DNA of 64,000 nt from Shewanella basaltis (GTDB lineage: Bacteria; Pseudomonadota; Gammaproteobacteria; Enterobacterales; Shewanellaceae). The translations under genes and the position numbers were made by a program. The stretch lies in NCBI RefSeq assembly GCF_023283885.1, contig NZ_JAKILA010000001.1:336008-400007 (forward strand), in the 5' to 3' direction. The notes under the pieces are model-generated. The model did no database searches. It worked only from the letters and a program-made list of their open reading frames with translations, and was not told the DNA's origin. Positions 1 to 8,588 of the stretch are shown here, piece after piece. The stretch's first letter is position 1; every line of letters starts with the position of its first letter.

Positions 1-1
1 G

Positions 2-229
2 GCTTGCACTCTGTTTAGGTTAACCCCAGAAGAAGCCTTACAAGGGGTCACCCTTAATGCCGCCAAAGCATTGGGGCTCGAGCAGCGCATTGGCAGCATT
101 ACCGTGGGCAAACAAGCTGACTTTTGTTTATGGGATATCCACACACCTGCACAATTAGCTTATGCTTTTGGGGTTAATCCTTGTCAAAACGTGGTCAAAA
201 ACGGCCAAGTTGTTGCCCTGCCTCGTTGA
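2..229 (+). CDS. hutI: Imidazolonepropionase, C-terminal end (partial)
   Basis: The open frame enters from the left edge and gives 75 residues before TGA. It holds the typical C-terminal part of a HutI amidohydrolase: [20 protein letters not shown], then [16 protein letters not shown] and a final [17 protein letters not shown]. HutI opens imidazolone-propionate to formiminoglutamate in cytoplasmic histidine breakdown. The catalytic metal site lies upstream of the window, so the assignment rests on the conserved tail only. Other cyclic amidohydrolases share the GSI..GK.ADF element, but the [10 protein letters not shown] segment fits HutI best. Confidence 0.85.
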   Translation, partial: ACTLFRLTPEEALQGVTLNAAKALGLEQRIGSITVGKQADFCLWDIHTPAQLAYAFGVNPCQNVVKNGQVVALPR

Positions 230-377
230 CCTTATCTTGGCCGTAGTTAAGCCATCACTACCAGCGGGATTTGAGTTATTAACGCTAAACTCAAACGCCC
301 ACTAACCCGTAAATTCTGTATCTCTTCGCAATAAAAGGGTGATTTTAAGCTCAGCTTCATTTAGTCTAGGCATAAAG

Positions 378-391
378 TGAACGATCGTTCA
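378..391. promoter_or_regulatory. 14-bp perfect palindrome upstream of the exported HAD gene
   Basis: TGAACGATCGTTCA is a perfect palindrome 41 bp before the ATG at 433. Its size and symmetry suit a dimeric repressor such as a TetR-family protein. No regulator gene lies next to it, so the factor is unknown. The rest of 230-432 holds no gene that I can see. Confidence 0.4.
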
Positions 392-432
392 ACAAATTAA
401 CTACGCTTAACCTAACTAATAACAGAGGTATT

Positions 433-1209
433 ATGAAAATTCGCACTCTACTCACGCTTGCTAGCACATGGATATTGTTAAACAGCGGCCATGCTTTCGC
501 TAACGACTCAGCAGAATCAGCAGCTCAACTCACTAAACCTAAAGTGATTATCTTTGATGTGAATGAAACCTTATTAGACCTTGAAAACATGCGTAAATCA
601 GTCGGCACAGCACTAAATGGCCGAGACGACTTATTGCCATTATGGTTCTCAACCATGTTGCACCACTCTTTAGTGGTGTCTGCTACTGGCGAGTATCAGT
701 CGTTTGGTAATATTGGGGTCGCATCATTGGAAATGGTGGCCGAGATTTACGGTATTGCCATTACGCACGAGCAGGCCAAAACCGCCATTGTGACACCGTT
801 ACGTTCATTACCCGCTCACCCAGATGTAGCTGAGGGCTTAGCGGCATTAAAAGCGCAAGGTTATAAATTAGTAACGTTAACTAACTCATCATTAGAAGGC
901 GTTCAACTGCAGCTAAAAAATGCCAACTTAAGCCAGTATTTTGATGCTAACCTGAGCATCGAGTCTGTCGGTGTATTTAAGCCACATTTAAGTACTTACC
1001 AATGGGCCATTAAAGATTTAGGCGTTAACGCTAACGACGCCCTAATGGTTGCTGCACACGGCTGGGATATCGCAGGTGCAGAAAAAGCAGGCTTACAAAC
1101 GGCGTTTATTCGTCGTCAGGGTAAAGTGCTGTTTCCACTGGCGGAAAAGCCAGACTATAACGTGCTAGATGTCAATGACTTAGCAAAAACCTTAGCTAAA
1201 TTTAACTAA
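433..1209 (+). CDS. Exported haloacid-dehalogenase type II family hydrolase
   Basis: 258 aa. A signal peptide is visible at the N-terminus (KIR, then a hydrophobic stretch, AFA cleavage site after residue 23). The HAD core follows: motif I FDVNETL with nucleophile Asp42, motif II VTLTNSS near residue 150, a lysine in FKPHLSTYQWA, and motif IV AAHGWDIAGAEKAG. The order and the Asp-x-Asn-x-Thr form of motif I match the type II (S)-2-haloacid dehalogenase (DhlB) branch. Known DhlB enzymes are cytoplasmic, so predicted export is unusual. RBS AGAGG lies just before the start. It stands alone between hutI and an amidohydrolase, with its own terminator. The substrate is unknown. Confidence 0.8.
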   Translation: MKIRTLLTLASTWILLNSGHAFANDSAESAAQLTKPKVIIFDVNETLLDLENMRKSVGTALNGRDDLLPLWFSTMLHHSLVVSATGEYQSFGNIGVASLEMVAEIYGIAITHEQAKTAIVTPLRSLPAHPDVAEGLAALKAQGYKLVTLTNSSLEGVQLQLKNANLSQYFDANLSIESVGVFKPHLSTYQWAIKDLGVNANDALMVAAHGWDIAGAEKAGLQTAFIRRQGKVLFPLAEKPDYNVLDVNDLAKTLAKFN

Positions 1210-1221
1210 GCATCAACACCC

Positions 1222-1250
1222 AAACCGCCTAAGCCTATTAGGCGGTTTTT
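1222..1250 (+). terminator. Rho-independent terminator
   Basis: An 11-bp stem (AAACCGCCTAA / TTAGGCGGTTT) closes a 5-nt loop and runs into a T tract, 12 bp after the HAD stop codon. Confidence 0.85.
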
Positions 1251-1328
1251 CAATTATGTTACCCCTTGCTATTAACGATTACTTAACATTTAATACCTAT
1301 TGATGAATAAGTCGCATAAAGGGATAAA

Positions 1329-2999
1329 ATGATGAAGAAAGGGTATTTAACACTGGCGGTTGCATTATGTTTTACCGGTTTTAGCACCTGTGCCTTGGCG
1401 CAAACCACCCTGGTGCATGATGTTAACGGCTACACCTTGGTTAACGGTAAATTACACACCTTTAATGCCATACAGTTCACCGACGATAAAATCGACCGAC
1501 TTTTCACCAAAGACCAGGCTTTACCCACAACCAACGAGATCATTAGCATTGATGGTAAAGGTAAAACCTTACTGCCGGGGTTAATTGACGCCCACGGCCA
1601 TGTTCTCAGCTATGGTTTAAGCTTGTTAACCGCCGACTTAACCAATACCCAAAGCGAACAAGATGCAGTGGCTCGCGCACAAGCATTTATTAAAAAAAAT
1701 CCAACAGACAGCTGGTTAATGGGTCGCGGATGGAACCAAGAGTTATGGGACAGCAAACAATTTCCGACAAAAGAAACGCTAGATAAGGTGTTTACTGCTA
1801 ATCCGGTTTCATTTGGCCGAGTTGACGGCCATGCTATTTGGGTTAACAGCAAAGCATTAGCACTGGCCGGGATTTCAGCCAGTACCGTGGCGCCAAAAGG
1901 CGGCGAGATAGTCAAAGATGAACAAGGGAATCCGACTGGTGTATTAATCGACAATGCCATGAACCTCGTGTTTAACGTGATCCCCGATCTTAATCAGCAG
2001 CAATTACAATCAACCTTAACCCTCGCGATGGACAGTTTAGCCTCCTACGGGTTAACCAGTGTGCACGATGCGGGCATCAGCATAGACAACATTAAAGCCT
2101 ACCAACAATTAGCGGCAAACAATGCCATGAGCGTGCGCGTTAATGGCATGCTGTCGGTTGAAGACCCTCGTTTTCCCAGCATTCTAAAACAAGGCCACAT
2201 CAACACAGCAGACAACATGTTTAAAGTCGACAGTGTTAAAATATCAGCCGATGGCGCATTAGGCAGCCGTGGCGCTGCGTTAATTAAGGAATATTCAGAC
2301 CAACCTGGCCACAAAGGCTTAATGCTGTATTCAGACGAGCAATTAGGTAAACTGATTTCACAGGCAATGAAAGCCGGTTTTCAGGTTAACACCCACGCCA
2401 TCGGCGACAATGCGAATCAGGTAGTGCTCAATAAATACCAAACGGCCATTGCCGCAACCGACTCAAAAGCACTGCGTCATCGTATTGAGCATGCACAAAT
2501 TCTTGATTTAGCTGACGTGCCCCGCTTTGCGCAACTTGGAGTGATTGCATCTATTCAGGCAACTCACGCCACCAGCGACAAAAACATGGCTGAAAACCGT
2601 TTAGGCAAGGCGCGTCTTGCAGGTGCTTATGCGTGGCGAAAACTGTTAAATGCCAATGCCGTCATTGCTAATGGATCAGACTTTCCTATCGAATCGCCTA
2701 ACCCATTCTTTGGCCTGCATGCCTCTGTCACGCGCCAAGATCATGCCAATCAACCTCTCGACGGCTGGCTCGCCACTGAAAAACTCTCACGCATCGAAGC
2801 ACTCAAAAGCTTCACCATCGACGCCGCATACGCTGGCCACCAAGAGCAGCTATTGGGCTCATTAGAGCCAGGTAAAAAAGCAGACTTTATCTTAGTCGAC
2901 GATGACTATTTTAAAGTCGACCCACAACAAATATGGCAAAACAAGGTCATTGCCACCTGGGTCAACGGTCGTCAGGTATTTGTGAAAGAAGAGGAATAG
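1329..2999 (+). CDS. Exported amidohydrolase, YtcJ-like (amidohydrolase 3 family)
   Basis: 556 aa with a signal peptide (MMKKGYLTLAVALCF, cleavage likely after ALA at residue 24), so it should act in the periplasm. The amidohydrolase barrel shows the metal-binding GLIDAHGHV near residue 90, GRGWNQELWD, HAIGDNAN, RIEHAQ and NGSDFPIE, in the order of the YtcJ group. The C-terminal PGKKADFILVDDDYFKVDPQQIW is the beta-sandwich closing strand of this family. These enzymes hydrolyse amide or ester bonds in varied substrates; the actual one cannot be read from sequence. The gene is monocistronic and is followed by a decayed toxin-antitoxin locus. Confidence 0.85.
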   Translation: MMKKGYLTLAVALCFTGFSTCALAQTTLVHDVNGYTLVNGKLHTFNAIQFTDDKIDRLFTKDQALPTTNEIISIDGKGKTLLPGLIDAHGHVLSYGLSLLTADLTNTQSEQDAVARAQAFIKKNPTDSWLMGRGWNQELWDSKQFPTKETLDKVFTANPVSFGRVDGHAIWVNSKALALAGISASTVAPKGGEIVKDEQGNPTGVLIDNAMNLVFNVIPDLNQQQLQSTLTLAMDSLASYGLTSVHDAGISIDNIKAYQQLAANNAMSVRVNGMLSVEDPRFPSILKQGHINTADNMFKVDSVKISADGALGSRGAALIKEYSDQPGHKGLMLYSDEQLGKLISQAMKAGFQVNTHAIGDNANQVVLNKYQTAIAATDSKALRHRIEHAQILDLADVPRFAQLGVIASIQATHATSDKNMAENRLGKARLAGAYAWRKLLNANAVIANGSDFPIESPNPFFGLHASVTRQDHANQPLDGWLATEKLSRIEALKSFTIDAAYAGHQEQLLGSLEPGKKADFILVDDDYFKVDPQQIWQNKVIATWVNGRQVFVKEEE

Positions 3000-3021
3000 A
3001 GTTTCTCAATCTATTTCCTTA

Positions 3022-3093
3022 TGTGCCAAAGTGATACGCAGATTACTTTTTGAGCAACTTAACCACATAATGTGTATGTGACATTTTGGCACA
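3022..3093. promoter_or_regulatory. Inverted repeat upstream of the TA remnant
   Basis: TGTGCCAAA (3022-3030) and TTTGGCACA (3085-3093) are perfect 9-bp inverted arms. The right arm ends 15 bp before the antitoxin ATG. Autorepression by the antitoxin-toxin complex through such sites is known for TacAT-type operons. Here the operator has survived while both genes are broken. Confidence 0.5.
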
Positions 3094-3108
3094 ACTGGAG
3101 AAAATATT

Positions 3109-3382
3109 ATGGCAGTTTCGTTACCTCGCATCACCGCTAGAGTGGATGCTGACACCCAAGATTGATTAACGAAAGCCGCGGCGTTTACTGGCATGTCGAG
3201 CTTAAATTCATTTGTGTTAAATGCTGCAATCGAAAAAGGCCAGACAAGTGATTGAACGTGAAGAAACGCTAAAGCTTAATCAAGCTGATGCCACTTTACT
3301 TATGAAAGCCCTAGACCTCCCAGCAACCGAAAACTCAAATCTACAAGCGGCTTCTGAACGTTATAAAAGCAAAACACGATAG
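3109..3382 (+). pseudogene. DUF1778 (TacA-like) antitoxin, broken
   Basis: The frame from ATG 3109 reads MAVSLPRITARVDADTQD, then an in-frame TGA at 3163-3165, then LTKAAAFTGMSSLNSFVLNA. After IEK a single extra base near 3236-3240 shifts the frame, and the next frame continues as RQVIEREETLKLNQ... to RYKSKTR and TAG at 3382. This is the ribbon-helix-helix start and toxin-neutralising tail of a DUF1778 antitoxin. The total of 274 nt equals 91 codons plus one inserted base. RBS GGAG sits at 3097-3100. Confidence 0.8.
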
Positions 3383-3752
3383 AAACCGCTTTAACTGTGG
3401 CAGTGACGCACTTAATAACTACTTGAAAGTTATGGCGAGTTAGCAAGCTAAAAAAGACAACACCAGAACCTTTGTTTTAGAAGATGATATCAATAACGCT
3501 CATATTATCGGTTTTTATACATTAACAATGACCCCGATAGAACATAAAAGCCCTGCCACATAAACTCCAAAAAAGTATCAGTCTTCAACTTCAGGCGGCC
3601 TCATCGCCCGCTTAGTAGTAGATAAGCGTTACAAAGGCCAGGGGGGGGTGGAATGGTCAGTGTATATTCAGGAAAATCGACTCATCACGCATGTTTTTCG
3701 CCTAACATATTTCGCCCCTTTATGTTTGCTGTATTTAACAGCCTTAAGGGTT
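3362..3752 (+). pseudogene. GNAT-fold (TacT-like) toxin, broken
   Basis: Overlapping the antitoxin end as in intact TacAT pairs, one frame gives KHDRNRFNCGSDALNNYL, a stop after VMAS (TAG, near 3440), QAKKDNTRTFVLEDD, HIIGFYTLTM, another stop (TAA, near 3561) and SSTSGGLIARLVVDKRYKGQG. The last part is the acetyl-CoA binding region of GNAT toxins that acetylate aminoacyl-tRNA. The frame is then lost at a run of eight G (3641-3648), and the C-terminal third can be followed only weakly. With two stops and at least one shift this cannot make active toxin. The right end is approximate. Confidence 0.75.
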
Positions 3753-3900
3753 AGCTACAGATGCCACGAGGTTAAATCGCGATCGACACCTAAAAACTGC
3801 TACCATAGCCAATAAATGTGCAACAAAAACGTCAATAACCGCACTTATCCAAATCGATTTGAACAACCTAAAAATACCAACAAACCTCACTGAGTAACCA

Positions 3901-5772
3901 ATGAACAAAATAATAAATGGTTTAGTCATCGCGCTGTTAATGAGCGGATGTACCGATTCTAATGAACAAACCACCAACACAACAGCAGCCCAAACGAGCC
4001 AAACTGACGTGACGGTAACACAAAGTCTGCAGCAACAAATCACAAGCATAACCAAAGACTATTTTGTCTTACGCCCAGAGATTGCAACTTACTACGGTGT
4101 AAGTGATACCAGCATTGGTGCCGATGTGATGTCTAAACTAACGGACTACAGTCCGTCTGGCGAAACTCATCGCCGAAATGGCCTCGCGAGCCTATTAGAT
4201 CAACTAAATAGCATTGATGCCTCGACATTAAACACATCAGAACAAGTGAGCTTACGTGCCATACAGTCTGAAATTAATGGCGCCCTGCTCCCTGCAAAAA
4301 CCGTGAATTACGGTACAGTTTTGGGCGAATATGGGGTGTGGTTTTTACCCTATGCCGTTAATCACCTGTCAGGTTTACACATTGAGTTTCCAAGCTATAT
4401 GGAAGACAAATTTGCCGTCACCAACACCAATGAAGCCAATGCCTATCTCACTCGTTTACGTATGTATCCCGCGGCAATGGGCACCTTAATCGACAAGTTA
4501 AACCACGATGTTGAAGTGGGCGTTATCCCACCAGATTTTGTGATTAGTCAAACCTTAGATGGCTTAAAAGCCCAAATTAGTGGCCCAGCAAACAGCCATC
4601 CTTTAGTCACCAGTTTTGCCCACAAGCTCAATACTGCCAAGGTGGCAAAGTCTCAGCTTTTGGTAAACTCAGCGGTAGAATTAGTCGACACTAAATACTA
4701 CGCGGCCACCCGCCAACTGATTGCAGCATTGGAAGTTATCCAGCCTAAAGCACGTCATTATGCAGGCATTAGCCACCTCCCCCAGGGTGCGAAGCTTTAC
4801 CAAGCGATGATCCAACATTTAGGGAACTCGAACAGAACTGCTGAAGACATTCATCAACTTGGGTTAACCGAAGTTGCACGCATCACAGCAGAAATGGACG
4901 GATTACTAAAAAAAGTGGGTTATGTTGACGGCACAGTAGGTGAACGCATGCAAGTGTTACTTAACGACCCACAGTACCTTTACCCCAACACCGCCGAAGG
5001 TAAACAACAACTCATGGCCGATATTGATGCAGACCTAGCCTTAATTAATGCCCAATTACCGCAATGGTTTGGCCGCTTACCCGACCAAGATGTCGCAATT
5101 GAAGCAGTACCAGACAGTCGCGCGGCATCGACCAGTGGCGCATTTTATGATGCTCCATCACAAGACGGTTCTCGCAAAGGCACATTCTGGATCAGCTTAT
5201 ACGACACAGCAGCCCTACCATCGTACTCGTTACAAACGTTAACCTACCATGAGACAAATCCAGGTCATCATTTACAAACTATTATTGGTTTATCTGACAC
5301 CTTGCCCATATTAAGCACAGTATTTTATTCCAATGCTGCAGGTGAAGGATGGGCACTGTATGCCGAACGTTTAGCTGCAGAAATGGGAATATACGCCAAT
5401 GACCCTATTGACGATATTGGCCGTTTACAGTCTGAACTACACCGTGCAGTTCGACTTGTGGTTGACACTGGAATGCATGCCAGAGGTTGGAGCCGTGAAC
5501 AGGCCATCGACTATGCTATTACCACAGAGGGGATCCATCGTTCAGAGGCCACTGCCGAGATTGAGCGTTACACTGTGTGGCCAGGCCAGGCTCTCGGTTA
5601 TAAATTAGGGGAACTGAAAATCATCGAACTACGTGAAAAGGCGAAAAAAACCTTAGGAGATAAGTTTGATATTAAAGTATTTCACGATCGCTTATTAGAA
5701 AACGGGGCATTGCCGCTCGATTTAATGGAGCAAAAAATTGACCAGTGGTTAACCAGCCAAACCACGGTATAA
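3901..5772 (+). CDS. DUF885 family lipoprotein, putative metallopeptidase
   Basis: 623 aa. The N-terminus (MNKIINGLVIALLMSGC) ends in a lipobox with Cys17, so an outer- or inner-membrane lipoprotein facing the periplasm is likely. The DUF885 signature YHETNPGHHLQ lies near residues 449-459; it resembles an HExxH-type zinc site. NAAGEGWALYAERLAAEMG and the C-terminal RYTVWPGQALGYKLGE are further family landmarks. The length is normal for DUF885. Members are thought to be peptidases, but the substrate is not established. It is monocistronic; the region before it holds only the TA remnant. Confidence 0.82.
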   Translation: MNKIINGLVIALLMSGCTDSNEQTTNTTAAQTSQTDVTVTQSLQQQITSITKDYFVLRPEIATYYGVSDTSIGADVMSKLTDYSPSGETHRRNGLASLLDQLNSIDASTLNTSEQVSLRAIQSEINGALLPAKTVNYGTVLGEYGVWFLPYAVNHLSGLHIEFPSYMEDKFAVTNTNEANAYLTRLRMYPAAMGTLIDKLNHDVEVGVIPPDFVISQTLDGLKAQISGPANSHPLVTSFAHKLNTAKVAKSQLLVNSAVELVDTKYYAATRQLIAALEVIQPKARHYAGISHLPQGAKLYQAMIQHLGNSNRTAEDIHQLGLTEVARITAEMDGLLKKVGYVDGTVGERMQVLLNDPQYLYPNTAEGKQQLMADIDADLALINAQLPQWFGRLPDQDVAIEAVPDSRAASTSGAFYDAPSQDGSRKGTFWISLYDTAALPSYSLQTLTYHETNPGHHLQTIIGLSDTLPILSTVFYSNAAGEGWALYAERLAAEMGIYANDPIDDIGRLQSELHRAVRLVVDTGMHARGWSREQAIDYAITTEGIHRSEATAEIERYTVWPGQALGYKLGELKIIELREKAKKTLGDKFDIKVFHDRLLENGALPLDLMEQKIDQWLTSQTTV

Positions 5773-5887
5773 ATTAAGCGATAAGATAAATGATTTTCAC
5801 AGTGTGTTTAAACAGTCAATCACACTCAACAGCCTGTCACAGGGCGATACTCGTCCTGTGACACTGTGCATTGATGAATAACTATCA

Positions 5888-6148
5888 TTATCGCGGCTGT
5901 TGAAATTTAGCCAATTGCTGAGTGTATTTGTTCAAATAAAATGGATGGTCAGTATTTGCTAAGGCTTGCTGTTCAGCCGTAATGGCTTTCGTTAATTCGC
6001 CTAAATCGGCATAAACCATGGCTAAAGCATGATACGCAGTATGCGCATGAGGATAAGCATTGAGCGTATCTTGATATACCGCAATTGCTTGTGCTGGATT
6101 ATCATGAACAAAGCGGTCTTCGAGCGCCAATAGGTAACGAGTTTGCAC
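5888..6148 (-). CDS. Short TPR protein, probably the remnant of a longer gene
   Basis: The frame from GTG at 6148 gives 86 aa with one tetratricopeptide-like helix pair (AYHALAMVYADLGELTKAITAEQQAL), preceded by an alpha-helical stretch. A TAG lies two codons upstream of the GTG, preceded in the same frame by about ten more open codons (MDVFLQSQTD), and no ribosome site is visible. This looks like the C-terminal end of a decayed TPR protein. If expressed it would be a small cytoplasmic scaffold; no function can be assigned. Confidence 0.35.
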   Translation of the reverse strand: MQTRYLLALEDRFVHDNPAQAIAVYQDTLNAYPHAHTAYHALAMVYADLGELTKAITAEQQALANTDHPFYLNKYTQQLAKFQQPR

Positions 6149-6349
6149 TGGCTAATCGGTTTGCGATTGCAAAAATACATCCATTACCCTCTTCACACAA
6201 GGCAATTTAGCATTATCTAAACCGAGGTCACATCTTGTACTAAAAGTCGCTAAACCTAGGGGGAATATCGTCAATAGCACTAGCCTTAGCGACCAATAAA
6301 GCATAGGATCATGGGCACGTTAATTTATTGTTTGGGAGTCACAAATCTT

Positions 6350-7030
6350 ATGAGTATTAGAGCTATCATCGTTGATACCGCCGGTACCACTACCGATCTT
6401 AACTTTATTCAGGATGTGTTATTTCCATACTCACGCACTGCAATGGCCGATTTTCTTGAGAAAAACCAACACAATGTGTTGGTCGATTGCTGCATTAGCG
6501 ATGTAAAAGATATTGCCTTAGAGCCAGAGGCCTCATTAGCGCGTGTAACTGAAATTTTACAACAGTGGATCGATGAAGACCGTAAAGTGACGCCCCTAAA
6601 AACCTTACAAGGGTTAATTTGGAAACAAGGCTACAATCGTGTTGATTTTACTGGCCATATTTACCCAGACTTTATCGAGTCAATTGAACGTATAACCCAA
6701 AAAGGTATCCGTATTTACAGTTTTTCATCTGGATCGGTTGAAGCACAAAAGCTGCTTTTTAGTCATTCAGACTCAGGCGATTTAACCAGCGCATTTAGTG
6801 GTCACTTTGACACCCGTACTGGTAACAAATTAGACAAGCAAGCCTACTGCAACATCTGCAATACGATTAGCTTAAAGCCCAAACAAATTTTGTTTGTATC
6901 TGATGTTGCTGAAGAGCTAAAAGCAGCCGCTGCAGCAGGCATGACAACCTGCCAAATGCTACGTTTTACCGACCAACGCCAAGCGGATTGTAAAAAAGTC
7001 ACCAGTTTTAATGAACTGCATTTTGACTAA
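6350..7030 (+). CDS. mtnC: Enolase-phosphatase E1 (methionine salvage)
   Basis: 226 aa from ATG 6350; GGGAG at 6334-6338 supports this start over an in-frame ATG at 6311. The HAD phosphatase motifs are clear: VDTAGTTTD (motif I), [14 protein letters not shown] (motif II) and [19 protein letters not shown] (motif IV). MtnC enolises and dephosphorylates 2,3-diketo-5-methylthiopentyl-1-phosphate to the acireductone in cytoplasmic methionine salvage. The length is typical. The usual partners mtnB and mtnD are not beside it. A strong terminator follows. Confidence 0.92.
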   Translation: MSIRAIIVDTAGTTTDLNFIQDVLFPYSRTAMADFLEKNQHNVLVDCCISDVKDIALEPEASLARVTEILQQWIDEDRKVTPLKTLQGLIWKQGYNRVDFTGHIYPDFIESIERITQKGIRIYSFSSGSVEAQKLLFSHSDSGDLTSAFSGHFDTRTGNKLDKQAYCNICNTISLKPKQILFVSDVAEELKAAAAAGMTTCQMLRFTDQRQADCKKVTSFNELHFD

Positions 7031-7050
7031 ACAGTGCAGCTTTCCCTATA

Positions 7051-7081
7051 GCAAAAAACGACCTTAATGGTCGTTTTTTGC
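7051..7081. terminator. Perfectly palindromic terminator after mtnC
   Basis: The stem GCAAAAAACGACC / GGTCGTTTTTTGC around the loop TTAAT starts 20 bp after the mtnC stop. T and A tracts on both sides allow it to work in either direction. Confidence 0.85.
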
Positions 7082-7275
7082 TCTTATTATAATGCGGATT
7101 GGTATAACTATTTGTATTACCCTAAATCCTTGCCAGATACACTTTAAATACCATAAAAGCTGAATCGTGCTTATTTTCACAGTCACAATTGTGATTGATA
7201 ACGAAGTATTAAGCTTAACGCTTGTTGTTCACCGCTCAGGCTGATACATTAATAAACAATAAAAACAATCAATTA

Positions 7276-7571
7276 ACTAGGGCCTGTTGATCTTTGCTGG
7301 TTGAATGTTGTTCGAGTTAAAAACGTTTTAATCGAGGCGAATGGATTGTAGCCTAGTCACCTAAGCAACTCTTTATTTGTAAAGCATCGTTCAACAAAGA
7401 GTAAAACGTTTTTAGCCGAACCCTGTGGGCAGCGTTTGTTGATCATTTTTACTGCGTTATCGACTTTTTATGTAGAATAACTACACCTCAAAGTCTCTGC
7501 CGCGCACTTGTATATGAGTAATGGCCAACAATTCGCTGCAAAAACAACCTTGAAAGGTCAACAGGCCCTAG
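7276..7571. mobile_element. MITE-like element, copy 1
   Basis: An about 296-bp non-coding element. Its ends are inverted: CTAGGGCCTGTTGATCTTT on the left and, read on the other strand, CTAGGGCCTGTTGACCTTT on the right, continuing into GGTTG. It carries no transposase. It is directly followed by a diverged second copy. The 7082-7275 segment before it shows no gene. Confidence 0.65.
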
Positions 7572-7849
7572 GCAACACTGCCCTTTTCAGGTTGAATGTT
7601 GTTCGAGTTAAAAACCTGTTAATCGAGGCGAATGGATTGAAGCTTAGCCATCTAAGCAACTCTTTATTGCAAAGCGTCACACGTTTTTAGCCGAATCTTA
7701 TGTGCTGCGTTTGTTGGCCATTGTTACTGCGTTATCGGCTTTTTATGTAGAATAACCACGCCTCAACGTCTGTGCCGCGCAGGTGTTTATGTGAGTAATG
7801 GCCAACAATTGGCTGCAAAAACAACCTTGAAAGATCAACACCCCCTAAC
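7571..7849. mobile_element. MITE-like element, copy 2 (diverged)
   Basis: Direct repeat of the previous element, sharing blocks such as GGTTGAATGTTGTTCGAGTT, AATCGAGGCGAATGGATTG and TACTGCGTTATCG, with scattered substitutions and a deletion near the middle. The right end (GATCAACACCCCCTAAC) keeps the same terminal pattern in changed form. It ends 13 bp before the thioesterase start, so it may carry that gene's promoter. Confidence 0.6.
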
Positions 7850-7861
7850 ACAAGGCAACCC

Positions 7862-8284
7862 ATGGATAACTTTTTAGCTCAACACCCAATTAACACAACA
7901 ATCCCAGTAGCTTGGGGTGAAATGGATGCATTACAACACGTTAATAATGCTGTCTACTTTAAGTATTTTGAAACGGCTCGCCTCGATTTTTTCAACCAAA
8001 TAAACCTACTTGCCGACTTAAAAACCACAGGTGTTGGCCCAGTATTAAGCGAAACTAACGCCCGTTTTAAGCGCCCGCTAACGTTTCCAGACACCATTAT
8101 TGTCGGTACCAAAATTAGCGATATTACTGAAGACCGCTTTGTCATGCATTACACTGTGTTTAGCCAAGCGCAGCAAGCTGTCACCACCATTGGTTGGGCA
8201 AAAGTGGTGATGTTTAATGTGAAAACCGGACAAAAAGCCAAACTCACCCCACAATTACTAGACGCCTTGTCGAAGCATCAATAA
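7862..8284 (+). CDS. Hotdog-fold acyl-CoA thioesterase (4HBT family)
   Basis: 140 aa, a single hotdog domain. The family landmark MDALQHVNNAVYFKYFETARLDFF near residues 22-45 includes the Asp and His of the active-site loop. It resembles YbgC/FadM-type thioesterases, which hydrolyse acyl-CoA esters in the cytoplasm. A second hotdog protein lies 300 bp downstream on the opposite strand. Its upstream region is a MITE-like element. The acyl preference is unknown. Confidence 0.85.
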   Translation: MDNFLAQHPINTTIPVAWGEMDALQHVNNAVYFKYFETARLDFFNQINLLADLKTTGVGPVLSETNARFKRPLTFPDTIIVGTKISDITEDRFVMHYTVFSQAQQAVTTIGWAKVVMFNVKTGQKAKLTPQLLDALSKHQ

Positions 8285-8330
8285 GCTTGAGCAATTCATC
8301 GTTAAATTAATAGCCTACAAGGATAACAGC

Positions 8331-8588
8331 ATGAGCAATAAGGATACGTTAAACGTAGAGCACCAAGCTGAGCAGCAACGTTTTGTGGTTAAAACTCAAG
8401 GGGCTGAAGCCATGCTCGAATATCATTTGGCAGGCCAAAACATTGACTTTCATCGCACCTTTGTATCGCCGCAATTGCGCGGACAAGGCATAGCCGAAAA
8501 GCTCGTGCGTACTGGGCTGGCGTGGGCAAAATCTAACGATTTTAATATTAATGCCAGCTGCAGTTATGTGGTTAAGTTTTTAGGTTAA
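8331..8588 (+). CDS. Small GNAT-like N-acetyltransferase (YjdJ/YidJ type)
   Basis: 85 aa. RTFVSPQLRGQGIAEKLVRTGLAWAK is the acetyl-CoA binding RGQGIA loop of the short GNAT family (about 90 aa; human GTLF3B-like in fold). The segment before it, AMLEYHLAGQNIDFHRTF, forms the expected strands. It is shorter than full GNAT enzymes, as is normal for this group. Its stop codon touches the stop codon of the convergent thioesterase gene. The substrate is unknown. Confidence 0.8.
   Translation: MSNKDTLNVEHQAEQQRFVVKTQGAEAMLEYHLAGQNIDFHRTFVSPQLRGQGIAEKLVRTGLAWAKSNDFNINASCSYVVKFLG

Noticed and set aside
3744..4055. 103-codon frame on the minus strand
   Set aside because: It is antisense to the DUF885 signal region and has no RBS.
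7508..7690. 60-codon frame inside the MITE pair
   Set aside because: It spans the junction of two non-coding repeat elements.
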